This document shows positions 36,640-47,930 of a stretch of DNA of 64,000 nucleotides, piece by piece. A model generated the notes under the pieces. The model saw nothing but the letters and a program-made list of their open reading frames with translations, ran no database searches and was not told the origin of the DNA. Origin of the DNA: Ashinkailepas kermadecensis (lineage: Eukaryota > Arthropoda > Thecostraca > Neolepadidae). A program made the position numbers and the translations under genes. Position 1 is the stretch's first letter. Each line of letters opens with the position of its first letter. The stretch spans positions 434,001 through 498,000 of the forward strand of contig JAOTOM010004865.1 in NCBI GenBank assembly GCA_034440615.1. Reading direction: 5' to 3'.

Positions 36640-38012
36640 CAAACTCGGTGTCGTACCTGCAGAGGGTGAAAGAAACGTTTCCTACCAAACTTCCGGAAGG
36701 CAGCATTGTTTTCACCATGGACGTGAAAAAATGTATGTGGCAGCATTCCGATAAAGGAGAGAATAGATGCTGTGATTCGTCTAATCGAGGACAATCTGGA
36801 TGGTATTTGTCTTTTCGGGATTGGTGTACAGGACTGTGTGAAATTACTTACACATATTTTCAGCAATGACCTCATACGTTTCGGTAACTCCATGTACAAG
36901 CAGACCAAAGGAGTGGCTATGGGTAACCGATGTGCACCTCCTTTAGCGATTGCTTTTATGCACCGCCTTGAGTCGATCTTGTTAGCTTCGTATGATTTGA
37001 AACCAGCTCTTTACATGAGGTATATAGACGATATTTTTGGTGTTTGGACACATGGCTTGGCCACTCTGTTCGACTTCTTTGCAGAAATTAACCAACAACA
37101 TTCCAGCATCAAGTTTACCTTAGAACACACTGGTCATAGCAGTTCGATTCCTTTCCTTGATACGTTGTTTGTAGTTCAGGCTGATGGAGCTACACCACCG
37201 AGCTGTACTTTAAACCAATGGTAGCCCCCATCATCTTGCACTATGATTCGGCCCACCCGATGGCCACTAAAAAGGCCGTTCTAACATCCCAAATGAGGAG
37301 GGCAGCACGAGTCTCCTCCGATACTATTTCATGCGAGCGGAGCCTTGCGAAGATGACGACTCTTTTCCTGGAAGACGGATACCCAGCACATCGGGTACAC
37401 TCCGCCGCTCATGCTGTTCATCCTCACAACGGTGGTAGGATAGGGGGCAACGTCAGCATCGAGCGCGTAGCAATCCAAACTATGTTTACATGAGACTTCC
37501 TTTTGTCGATGACAAACTATGTCGACAGGTAAACGCAGCCATCTGTTCGTCTCATTTAAACCATGTTAGGGTAGTCTGGACTAGCGGACCTACGCTGAAA
37601 TGTTACCTGGTCCGTTCAGCCCTGGAAATGCTGCCATGCCCTGCTGGTAGGAGAACGTGCCACACCTGTATCAATGGGCTCACAGGTAGATGCACACGAA
37701 AAACGTAGTTTACAAAATAAAGTGCAATCGCTGTCTTGGAACATTTTATGTCGGTGAAACCAAACGTAGCATCAGGGATAGATACAATGAGCACTTATGA
37801 GATGCCAGACTTCGGAGAGCATACACATCTTTAGGCGAACACATGATCGACAAACATTCTAGCATGGAACACAGCGACACTGACACAAACTTCAAAGTAG
37901 AAATTCTAGCAACAGCCAGGTACAACGCTGATCTGAAGGTCCTCGAATCTCTACATAAATGTAATCTACGGCCGCAACTAAACACGCAAACGACGTCTTG
38001 GTATATCACATA
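36640..38012 (+). pseudogene. Penelope-like reverse transcriptase and GIY-YIG domain, broken into several frames
   Basis: Pieces in order: motif A with VFTMDV at about 36708-36725 (Asp kept), a shift soon after, then 36772-37224 with TKGVAMGNRCAPPLAIAF and MRYIDDIFGVW (catalytic pair within 37021-37032). A stop at 37222-37224 and a shift lead to 37218-37493, and another shift to 37490-37708, which holds Cys pairs of the Penelope linker (CPAGRRTCHTC). The GIY-YIG core follows at about 37710-37796 (CNRCLGTFYVGETKRS), with an in-frame TGA at about 37798-37800, and the frame runs on to a stop at 38010-38012. The 5' portion of the reverse transcriptase is missing. It differs clearly from element 1 and belongs to another Penelope lineage. 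Confidence 0.88.
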
Positions 38013-38402
38013 AAATATACATCAACATAAATTATATATAGTATGTATTACGCGTTATATTGGATATATATCTATATATGTGCGTGAGTGTATGTATCGA
38101 TATGTGTATGTACAGATGGCTCGGGCTTCCTCAGAGGATTTCTTCTTGACATAGTTTGTTTCTTGTTTGGAGTTTCTGTGAGTGTCTGCACCACTGAGGA
38201 GGCTTTTCTGCATTCCCGGTGTCTTTTTGCGCGCTTTTCCCCGCGTGCCTTTTTTTAATTTTTTAAGCTGGAGCTTTTTTCATCACTCCTGACGATGGCC
38301 CCCTGGCCGAAACGTTGAGTAATAAAATATAACCCTTATCGTTACTTTGATATCAACTCAGCATCTCCTGGTATATTGAAGGTCGTATATTTTCTTTACA
38401 CG
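37795..38402 (+). repeat. Right inverted arm of Penelope-like element 2
   Basis: Contains the end of the GIY-YIG frame (to 38012), a 3' UTR, and the block CTGACGATGGCCCCCTGGCC then GAAACGTTGAGTAATAAA at 38289-38325. Pairs with the arm at 35927-36543. Confidence 0.88.
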
Positions 38403-38448
38403 TAATGTCTAAATCCCAGGAGCATCTAAGAACCATTCTTCATTGTAT

Positions 38449-38690
<242 letters not shown>

Positions 38691-38925
38691 TGTGTGCATC
38701 TCGGGTCATTTAAACTGTACCATTCAAGCAACATAATTGTATCTGATTGACATTGGAAAATTATATGGTCAGGTCATGTCATGTGGCCAGGTCAAATACG
38801 TCCAAGCTTGAATATCTCGGGAACATCACTTTTTAAATATAAATGTGTGTTCTAACAGGAACTGGCATGCCACTGGAACATCTTTGTGAACTGTCCGGTT
38901 TCTGACTTTGTGACCTGACCCCAGG

Positions 38926-39655
38926 TCACGCTGTGACAATGCACAAATTTATAAACCGATCTCTCCAGTCTTCGCCTGTGTGCACTACCTGGGAAGTAAT
39001 ACAAAAGAAAGGTCAAGTCAAGTCAGCTTGCAGGAAGTCAGGTCGTCTCAGGTCATTCGTTTATAACCAATTTCATGTCGCACAACTTAGGCAGCGCTGA
39101 AGCGGAATTCAAGTATCACTCGGCGAGGAACAGCCAGATTATGCATACGATGGAATTGTGTGAAATGATTAAAGACCTGAGCTGAATATCATTGACCTAT
39201 GGTACATAAAATAACCCAGAATGCTTATTTCATGCTCTGTACCATTTTAACGTGACAAATTACCCGCAAACATAATGTTCCCAAGTGAATTCGGAAAATT
39301 CATTCGATAATTGACCTGACCTCAGGTCAGTATCTTTGGCCTCAATAAACATTTCCAGACAGGAGTCTGTTCGGCTGGATGAAAGGATAGCATGCTCTGA
39401 GTTTGGTTCCTATATGTTGTAGCTAATCTGATTGGCGTAACATTGAATATTTTGGAACATCACTGATCCGTTCCCGATTAATGACCTTTGGTGACTTGGA
39501 CCTGAATTTTTACAAAATATCCCAAACAGATGCATAATATGCTACTGAAGCTTCGTTGTCTGCGCCAAGTCATTCGGCCGCTATTGCGGAAAAACCTTGG
39601 TGGGGCTCTCGAGAAACCCTCTCCCGGGCCGGCGAGGTTTAAGCCGTACAAACAT
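38926..39655 (+). repeat. Dispersed AGGTCA-rich repeat, copy B
   Basis: It matches 55826-56580 over about 730 bp at perhaps 65-75% identity by eye. Shared words include GGGAAGTAAT, TAGGCAGCGCTGAA and GAATTCAAGTAT. TATTTTGGAACATCAC and TCTCGAG also recur. Several copies of AGGTCA and its complement are spread through it. No coding frame. Confidence 0.8.
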
Positions 39656-40536
39656 CGTAATAGCCGTTTGGAAACAGCAGGCGCACGTGTGTATTCAAAA
39701 TTATAGACACGGGAGTGGGCATAGAGGACTGAACACGAGTCATTCGGCATTATATTTGATAAATGTATGTTTTTTAGATACCTTCCATACGGTCAATGCA
39801 TGCATAGCAAATTCAAATATTCGAGGAGTCTTAGAAACCTCAAATGTCCACCAAAGTCTATCATTCTCCTTGTGATCGGTGCAACCTGATGCGAAGCGCA
39901 CCGGGGTGCGGATCGCATCCGGAGACCAATTGGAACGCTATCGCACATAACCCCCAACCGAGGAGACATGGAGTCGTAGTAGGCACTTAGAGTACTGTTG
40001 CACACGTGAGCTGCCTCCTCCCGACAGCTGATACATTGACCGGATGAGTATTGACCCAAAGCTGTTCACAGAACCAGGTGGCACATGCTTTACCATTCTA
40101 GTGCTTTGATCATGTTATGCAATCGCGGTTATGTCAATGTTATTCATGAATACAGCTGTCGGCGATGCCTTGTTTGCGGTAATCTCAGTTCGTCAGAAGT
40201 TTTGAGACGGGAGAGGATGGTGCTGCTCTGGTGCTAAGCTATTGGATTGGTAATAAAGCAATGCAATTTTGTTCGCCTTGTTAAGTGGCTCCATGTTTCA
40301 TTCATTTCTGAAAACACCGAATATTCGGAAGCAATTCTGGACGAGCCCGTCTTTTCGAGTGGCAGTGTTTGTTTGCTTTAAAGAAAGATTGATGACTCTG
40401 AGAAATGTTTTGACGGAGCAATTTCTGAGTGCGAATTGAATCCATTTTCCGATTAGTAACGGCGAGCTTCACTTTCAATTCTGTGTACTTTCTAGCCTCG
40501 CGAAAATCCGTTGCGGACATTTCCAACGCTCTCGAT
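39656..40536. other. No gene recognised
   Basis: Ordinary AT-richer DNA with frames under 93 residues and no domain. Confidence 0.45.
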
Positions 40537-40795
40537 GGGCTGATCAGGGCCGGGCGTCCTGTCCTGTGCGCTACTGGTCCGCCTGACCTGCTGGTGCTGC
40601 CGCTGCTGTAGCTACTGCTGGAGCCTGCTGGTGGTTCGGACAGTGCACCTCTCGGGGCGGGTGACGGGCTGATCAGGGCAGGGCGTCCTGTCTTGTGCGC
40701 TGCTGGTCCGCATGACCTGCTGCTGCTGCCGCTGCTGTAGCTACTGGTGGAGCCTGGCGGTGGTCCCGACAGTGGTCTTCGGCACTATTTCGCCC
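40537..40795. repeat. 129-bp tandem duplication, two copies
   Basis: Copies begin with GGGCTGATCAGGGC at 40537 and 40666 and share TGCCGCTGCTGTAGCTACTG. They differ at several positions. Within each is a GCTG-rich stretch. Confidence 0.88.
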
Positions 40796-40889
40796 GTGAT
40801 GAACAACTTCAGGCAGGATACGTCAGTGGCGACGTCCCTCGCGCCGCCGCACACGCCGGCCTGCTCCGTCAGGATGGTTGACAGGCCAC

Positions 40890-41002
40890 TGCGCCGGCGC
40901 ATGGGCCGGCCTGGTCGACTTGACCGGCGCACGGGCCGGCCTGGACGACTTGACCGCCGCATGGGCCGGCCTGGACGACTTGACCGGCGCATGGGCTGCG
41001 GC
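40890..41002. repeat. 30-bp tandem repeat, about 3.5 copies
   Basis: Units contain GGGCCGGCCTGGACGACTTG. The plus frame shows a 10-residue Arg/Gly/Pro repeat. It lies inside a GC-rich block (40540-41700) with no recognised gene. Confidence 0.9.
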
Positions 41003-41971
41003 TTTGTCGACCGCTCCGCGACGACATTGTTGCTTGCAGCCGTCGCGGACGACGTGCGGTCCGACAAAGCTGGGAACTCGCTGCTGACGGTTGGCCGCCT
41101 GCAGCTTGCGCTGCAGAGGTCGGTTCAGCTGTGGCCGCTGCGGGAGAGGCGGTCCGCGGGCGTCCCCCTCCTCCACAACCTCCTGCACATATTGGTGGAG
41201 AAGGTCCTCTTCCCCGTCGGACAGTTGTTGCACTTATCTGTGCTCTGGTTCCTCGTCGCTTTCTGTGTCAAACAGCAGCAGCAGCCGCAGCAGCAGCAGC
41301 AGCAGCCGTAGCAGCAGCAGCAGCAGCTCGCTCAGCACGGTGGTTGCTTCGCTGATGTCATGACACGACATGACTGACGACATGCCACGAGACGTGTTTG
41401 TGCTCGCGTGGATGGCTGAACGAACCTGACCGTTTTCAGACGTGTCCACGGTGTCCGGCGATCGATGACGAACGCCGACGCCGCGGGTGGTGCTGTTCTC
41501 ACCACGAACCAGCCGATTGTTTCCTGTTGCGGGTTCTGTTTTGTCCACTCCTGTGGTGCCACTCTCTCCCTGTCGAACCCATTGGCCGGCGGCCGATTTA
41601 TCTTGCCCTCTGCGGGCTGCTCGCCGCATCGTGCGCGCGGACGGCGGCGGCGAGTTGAGGGTGCGGTGAGCTGTGGGATGATGATTTGTGATGGAAAGCC
41701 ATGAAGCCGGCCCACCTGTCTAAATATCCACAATCAATTCCGTGAGTGACTTGATGGCCGGTCTTTAACTGTGTCTCATCTGGCACGACGTGCGATTGGT
41801 GGATGCAACTCGCTGTCACCATATGCGACCTCTGATAAGTCAGAAAGGAGTCACTGGGGATTTTCACCAGAGGGCTTTTGGCATGCCATGGGATACCGTA
41901 GCTGCCGTTAGGGGAAGGGTTATTTCGCCCTGCCCCCCCCCTCACACTGACTCCTATGCGAAATTTGATCG
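41003..41971. other. GC-rich spacer with a CAG tract; no gene recognised
   Basis: A (CAG)n tract with CCG/TAG interruptions lies at 41266-41332. Overlapping frames of 60-200 residues on both strands are by-products of high GC. A polyglutamine-type gene is not supported, because the tract contains TAG in the Gln frame. Confidence 0.5.
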
Positions 41972-42362
41972 TCACAGGGGGTCACAGACCACGCTGGGAG
42001 GGTGGGGAGGGGCGGAGCGGCGTATCTCTCTCCGGCTCCCTCTGGTGACACCTCTGATGTGCCGTGAAAAATAATGCACAGACCACGCTGGGAGGGTGGG
42101 GAGGGGCGGAGCGGCGTAACTCTCTCCGGCTCCCTCTGGTGACACCTCTGATGTGAGCGTCACAGGGGGTTACAGACCACGCTGGGAGGGTGGGGAGGGG
42201 CGGAGCGGCGTAACTCTCTCCGGCTCCCTCTGGTGACACCTCTGATGTGAGCGTCACAGGGGGTTACAGCCCACGCTGGGAGGGTGGGGAGGGGCGGAGC
42301 GGCGTAACTCTCTCCGACTCCCTCTGGTGACACCTCTGATGTGCCGTGAAAAATAATGCACA
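41972..42362. repeat. 94-bp tandem repeat, four copies with two kinds of junction
   Basis: The core CACGCTGGGAGGGTGGGGAG recurs with a period of exactly 94 bp (cores start at 41990, 42084, 42178 and 42272). The tail of units 1 and 4 is GCCGTGAAAAATAATGCA; that of units 2 and 3 is GAGCGTCACAGGGGGTTA. The tails are the same length. Confidence 0.95.
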
Positions 42363-43179
42363 GCGAATTTACTATTACTGAGATACGACAGATTCTTCCG
42401 ATTCCATCCGATTATGGAAATGTATTCCGTATAACCTTGACTTAGGCCAAAAGCCATAGGGGGTGGCGCTACCATGACGTAACCCACGTCTGCACCAAAG
42501 TCACTTCAAAAGTATTATCTTGTAGATGCAGAATCGCTGTAAACCAAGGCACCGAATGTGTCGTGCCTTTGTGCTTTCTCGAGTTATTGCAAGCGTTTTC
42601 CGGGGAGCACCCCTCCCCTCCCCCACACACACACTGGTAATGGCGGGTTAATGCGCGTTTGAAGTGTTTTAACTTGCAATTCAACTTGTAATGCCATGAT
42701 GTAGAGGAAAGCCGACCTCTAAGTGAATATCTCATTGACGGTGTTGTGCCCCCCCCCCCCGTCCCCACGACCAGACTGGCCGGGCGGCTGGGGTGCGGGG
42801 CGGTGCTGTGCCCCTCCCCCCGCCCGGCCAGACAGGCTGGGCGGCTGCGGCCGACACTCCCGGCACACGACGCGGCTGCCGTAGTAGCACCAGCTGCCGC
42901 TGGGCCGTGCACAGTGCCGCACTAACCGGCGTTCGTTTATCGACTGCGTTTATTTGTGTTGAAAGCCGGGGCCACACGCGGCCCGTGTTAGCACACGGCA
43001 GCAGCGTCAGTCATCCGGAGTCGCTGCACGCCCAGCCATCAAGTCGTCCAGCACGACAACGGCCCTGCCGACCGGCCGGCGGCAGTCGTCCGTCCAGCAC
43101 GGGCGTCGCCTCGTGTGCGGCGGACAGACAGGCCTGTGGTCGGCACACCACCAGCGCGTACCGCGCGACGTGATCACAG
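42363..43179. other. No gene recognised; GC-rich from 42740
   Basis: C-runs (42750-42761) and GC-rich DNA give overlapping frames up to 147 residues on both strands without domains. Confidence 0.45.
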
Positions 43180-43258
43180 TGTGGATGTGGATCGTGGATG
43201 TGGATCGTGGATGTGGATCGTAGATGTGGATCGTGGATGTGGATCAAAGTGTGGATGT
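43180..43258. repeat. 13-bp tandem repeat (GTGGATGTGGATC), about five copies
   Basis: Five units with one base change (GTAGAT), then a shorter GTGGAT run. Confidence 0.93.
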
Positions 43259-43344
43259 GGATGTGAGGAAAATGCGCACCATGCAGGCGGCTGCTGGCGG
43301 CGCCGGTCTTACCCGGGCGTGTGTTGTCGGTGGTGGTAGTGTCC

Positions 43345-44247
43345 GGGCTGTCACATGCAGGACTTTAGACACTACCAGGCTGTCACATACAGGGTATCAG
43401 ACACTACCAGGCTGTCACATACAGGATATCAGACACTACCAGGCTGTCACATACAGGATATCAGACACCAGCAGGTTGTCACATACAGGATGTCGGACAC
43501 TACCAGACTGTCACATATAGGGTATCAGACACTACTAGACTGTCACATACAGGATATCAGGCACTACCAGGCTGTCACATACAGGATATCAGACACTACC
43601 ATGCTGTCACATACAGGGTATCAGACACTACCAGTCTGTCACATACAGGGTATCAGACACTACCAGGCTATCACATACATGATATCAGACACTACCAGGT
43701 TGTCACATACAGGAGATCAGATACTACCAGGCTGTCACATACAGGGTATCAGACACTACCAGGCTGTCACATACAGGACATCAGACACTACCAGGCTGTC
43801 ACATGCAGGATATCAGACACTACCAGGCTGTCACATACAGGGTATCAGACACTGCCAGGCTGTCACATACAGGATATCAGACACCAGCAGGTTGTCACAT
43901 ACAGGATGTCGGACACTACCAGACTGTCACATATAGGGTATCAGACACTACTAGACTGTCACATACAGGATATCAGACACTACCAGGCTGTCACATACAG
44001 AATATCAGACACTACCAGGCTGTCACATACAGAGTATCAGACACTACCAGACTGTCACATACAGGATATCAGACACTACCAGGCTATTACATACAGGATA
44101 TCAGACACTACCAGCCTGCCACGTACAGGATATCAGACACTACCAGACTGTCACAAACAGGATATCAGACACTAGCAGGCTGACACATACAGGATATCAG
44201 ACACTACCAGACTATCACATGCAGGATACCAGGCACTACCAGGCTGA
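43345..44247. repeat. 32-bp minisatellite, about 28 copies
   Basis: Units contain GGCTGTCACATACAGG and TATCAGACACTACCA. The block holding the less common unit forms (CACCAGCAGG, then GATGTCGGACAC) occurs twice, near 43460-43540 and 43880-43950, so a segment of about 420 bp seems to have been duplicated within the array. Confidence 0.97.
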
Positions 44248-45424
44248 CAGACAGATAGTCGGATAGATATATAGACATACATATAGATAGATAGACAGAC
44301 ATATAGACAGATAGACAGATAAACAGATAGACAGATAAACAGATAGACAGATAAACAGATAAACAGATAGACAGATAAACAGATAGACAGATAAACAGAT
44401 ATGCATATAGACAGATAGACAGATGGACAGATAAACAGATAGACAGAGAGACAGAGAGACAGATAGCCAGATAGACAGATATACAGATAGACAGATATAC
44501 AGATAGACAGATATACAGATATACAGATATACAGATAGACAGATAGACAGATAGACAGGCAGACAGATAGACATATAGACTGATAGACAGATAGACAGAT
44601 AGACAGAGAGACAGATAGACAGATAGACATATGGACATATATACAGATATACATATATACATATATACAGATAGACTGATAGACAGATAGACATACAGAC
44701 AGATATACAGATATACAGATAGACAGATAGACAGGCAGGCTGATAGACAGATAGACAGATATACAGATAGACAGATAGACAGATATACAGATAGACAGAT
44801 AGACAAATATACATATAGACAGATAAACAGATAGACAGATAGACAGATAGACAGATAGACAGATAGACAAATGGACAGATAAACATATATAGAGAGAGAG
44901 AGACAGAGATACAGATAGACAGATAGACAGATATACAGATAGACATATAGACAGATAGACAGATGGACAGATAGACAGATAGACAGATAAACAGATAGAC
45001 AGATATACAGATAGACAGATATACATATAGACAGATATACATATATACAGATAGACATATATACAGATAGACAGATAGACAGATAGACACATATGGACAG
45101 ATAGAGAGACAGAGAGACAGAGAGACAGAGAGACAGAGGGACAGAGAGACAGAGAGACAGAGAGACAGATAGACATATATACAGATAGACAAATAGACAA
45201 ACAGACAGATACGCAGATAGACAGATAGACAGATAGACAGATAGACAGATAGACAGATAGACAGATAGACAGATAGACATATAGACAGATAGACAGATAG
45301 ACAGATAGACAGATATACAGATGTACATATGTACAAATGTACAGGTGTACATATGTACAGATGTACAGATTGACATATTGACAGATTGACAGATTGACAG
45401 ATTGACAGGTGGACAGATAGACAG
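44248..45424. repeat. 8-bp microsatellite (GACAGATA), about 1.18 kb
   Basis: AGACAGAT units with frequent one-base variants (AGACATAT, ATACAGAT, AGAGAGAC, AAACAGAT). It abuts the 32-bp array. Three minus frames of 340-450 residues rich in Ser, Leu, Tyr, Ile and Cys are by-products. Confidence 0.97.
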
Positions 45425-45555
45425 CAGTGAGGGGTGGAGGAAGGAAATGAGAGCAGTTTCCGACGCAAACGTGAGGGAGACTGAAAATGGGAAGCTAATG
45501 CGAAAGGCATATTTTAAACATGGAGGCCTGCAGGAGCGACGCACAAACTGCGCAG

Positions 45556-45982
45556 AGCCGTGCGCCATTACCGTGCTGGCTCACCAGAGCCGAATATCCG
45601 CAGAGCCGTGCGCCATTACCGTGCTGGCTCACCAGAGCCGTGCGCCATTACCGTGCTGGCTCACCAGAGCCGTGCGCCATTACCGTGCTGGCTCACCAGA
45701 GCCGAATATCCGCAGAGCCGTGCGCCATTACCGTGCTGGCTCACCAGAGCCGAATATCCGCAGAGCCGTGCGCCATTACCGTGCTGGCTCACCAGAGCCG
45801 AATATCCGCAGAGCCGTGCGCCATTACCGTGCTGGCTCACCAGAGCCGTGCGCCATTACCGTGCTGGCTCACCAGAGCCGTGCGCCATTACCGTGCTGGC
45901 TCACCAGAGCCGTGCGCCATTACCGTGCTGGCTCACCAGAGCCGTGCGCCATTACCGTGCTGGCTCACCAGAGCCGAATATC
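45556..45982. repeat. 32-bp minisatellite with optional 16-bp insert, 11 copies
   Basis: The 32-bp unit contains GTGCGCCATTACCGTGCTGG. After units 1, 4, 5, 6 and 11 a module starting AGAGCCGAATATCC follows; between units it is exactly 16 bp, giving spacings of 48 instead of 32 bp. Confidence 0.96.
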
Positions 45983-46289
45983 CTTCGGCGCAAATTAGTA
46001 ACTGGAACAGCGACGAAGCGGTCATGTAACCACGTCAGCCCAGCTCACAGTGTGCGTGGTCACGGGCAGCCAGTTCAGGTCACATCAGGTCACCGACTGC
46101 AACCTCTCGCCACATATTGTCACCTGCTGCGGGCTCGGTCACGTGATGTAGCAGGTGCTGGAGTTTGGGGCGTGTCAGGTTACATCACCTGAGCTCAAAT
46201 CATATCTGATAGGGCCGCGGATCACTGGCTATGGTCACATAGCATGACGTCATCATATGCAATCGCACCATATCATAGCGTGACGGTGA
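45983..46289. other. Short spacer, no gene recognised
   Basis: Unique-looking DNA with AGGTCACATCAGGTCACC at 46076-46093. Confidence 0.5.
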
Positions 46290-47045
46290 GGTGGAGGTAG
46301 CGGTAGGATGTAGGTGGCTGTGGTTGTGACGGTAGTGGTGAAGGTAGCGGAATGCTGGCTGTAGTGGTGGCGGCGGCGGTGGAGGCAGATGAGGTGGAGG
46401 TGGATGTGGAGGAGGAGGTGGAGGTGGAGGTGGAGGTGGAGGTGGAGGTGCAGGTGGAGGTGGAGGTGGAGGTGGAGGTGGAGGTGGAGGTGGAGGTGGA
46501 GGTGGAGGTGGAGGTGGAGGTGGAGGTGGAGGTGGAGGTGGAGGTGGAGGTGGAGGTGGAGGTGGAGGTGGAGGTGGAGGTGGAGGTGGAGGTGGAGGTG
46601 GAGGTGGAGGTGGAGGTGGAGGTGGAGGTGGAGGTGGAGGTGGAGGTGGAGTTGGAGGTGGAGGTGGAGGCGGAGGCGGAGGCGGAGGCGGAGGCGGAGG
46701 CGGAGGCGGCGGTGGCGGTGGCGGTGGCGGTGACGGTGACGGTGACGGTGACGGTGACGGTGACGGTGACGGTGACGGTGACGGTGACGGTGACGGTGAC
46801 GGTGACGGTGACGGTGGGGGTGAGGATGGTGGTGGCGGTGGTGGTGGCGGTGGCGGTGGGGGTTAGTGGTGACGGTAGTGGAAATGATGGTTGTAGCGGT
46901 GACGGTAGTGGTGCAAGTAGCTAAGATTATGGCGGCGGCGGTGACTGTGGAGATGATAGTGGTGGTGACTGTAGCGGAAATGATGGCTGTAGCGGTAGCG
47001 GTGGCGGCGGTGGTGGATATGGATATGGATATCGTGTGGCAGTGG
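46290..47045. repeat. GGN-type array: hexanucleotide blocks GGTGGA, GGCGGA, GGTGGC, GGTGAC
   Basis: The blocks follow one another: GGTGGA about 46395-46667, GGCGGA about 46668-46710, GGTGGC about 46711-46731 and GGTGAC about 46732-46815. Degenerate GGN triplets lie on both sides. The plus frame of alternating Val and Glu is a by-product. The G-rich strand could form quadruplexes. Confidence 0.96.
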
Positions 47046-47578
47046 TACAGGGGGAAGTGAAGAATGATGGCTCACGCTGCCAACTGGGGACACCGTCTGA
47101 AGGTTAAGGTGAGATGAAGTTGAATGGCACAACCTCCTCAGACACTGGGCAGATGGGTTGGGCTCATGGTCATTGACATGTGATTCTTGAAAACACTGAA
47201 CACTTTGTGAAAAGAGTGAAAAAGCACATACGGTAATGGTGAATCGGGATATATTGACTGATTGACTGACCCATTGCTTGTCTGGGAGCTGTGCTCCTCT
47301 GTCCGCTTACGTATGCCCGTATACAAACTGTGTTAGTGTCATCCCCAAAGTGTAGCTACCTGGATTGACTTGGTGTACACACTGCAACAGTTGGTAGGTT
47401 ACAAATGATTTACTACCTTGACGAGAGATCTGTCAGTCATCTTGATGTCTGTCGTTCACCTGAGGTCTAAATAAACGCACCACTGGCACCAGACGCCGTC
47501 CTGGATTCTGGACTAGCACTCGATATCGTTCCCCAATTGGTTCTCCCAGTCAGCTGGCTGGAGCGCCTAATGGGAAAC
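47046..47578. other. No gene recognised
   Basis: Spacer between the hexanucleotide and pentanucleotide arrays, with no domain in any frame. Confidence 0.5.
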
Positions 47579-47579
47579 C

Positions 47580-47930
47580 GTGTTTTGTGTTGTATTGTGT
47601 TGTGTTGTGCTGTGTTGGGTTGTGTTGGGTTGGGTTGGGTTGGGTTGGGCTGGGTTGGGTTGGGTTGGGTTGGGTTGGGTTGGGATGGGATGGGATGAGA
47701 CGGGACGGGACGGGACGGGACGGGACGGGACGGGACGGGACGGGACGGGACGAGACGGACGGACGAGACGGAGGACGGACGAGACGAGACGAGACGAGAC
47801 GAGACGAGACGAGACGAGACGAGACGAGACGAGATGGATGGGATGGGATGGGATGGGATTGGATGGGATGGAATGGGATGGGATGGGATGACATGGGATA
47901 GGATTCGATAGGATTGGATGGAAAGGATTA
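47580..47930. repeat. Pentanucleotide array with successive unit types
   Basis: TTGTG and TTGGG units (about 47582-47683) give way to ATGGG, then ACGGG (about 47700-47752), ACGAG (about 47780-47832) and ATGGG again (about 47833-47925). The phase stays at five bases for nearly the whole length. Confidence 0.95.

Larger units (their letters stand above)
35927..38402 (+). mobile_element. Penelope-like element 2 flanked by about 600-bp inverted arms
   Basis: The centre (36544-37794) is a partial reverse transcriptase plus linker on the plus strand. The left arm (35927-36543) is the inverted complement of the right arm (37795-38402), which holds the end of the GIY-YIG domain and the 3' UTR. (TA)n tracts lie next to the left arm (35820-35925) and about 50 bp beyond the right arm (from 38449). 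The symmetry suggests two copies joined in opposite orientation, or one element with inverted terminal pseudo-LTRs. Confidence 0.85.

Noticed and set aside
41266..41332. Polyglutamine-coding CAG tract
   Set aside because: The tract is broken by TAG in the Gln frame and lies among overlapping frames with no recognised gene.
44172..45568. Long minus-strand frames (342-454 residues) rich in Ser, Leu, Tyr, Ile and Cys
   Set aside because: They are translations of the 8-bp GACAGATA array in all three phases.
43345..45982. Regular 32-bp repeats as a possible CRISPR array
   Set aside because: Units are directly joined with no unique spacers, and the DNA is eukaryotic with no cas genes.
46352..46924. 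A Val-Glu repeat protein
   Set aside because: By-product of the hexanucleotide array; the other frame is Arg-Trp repeats of the same DNA.
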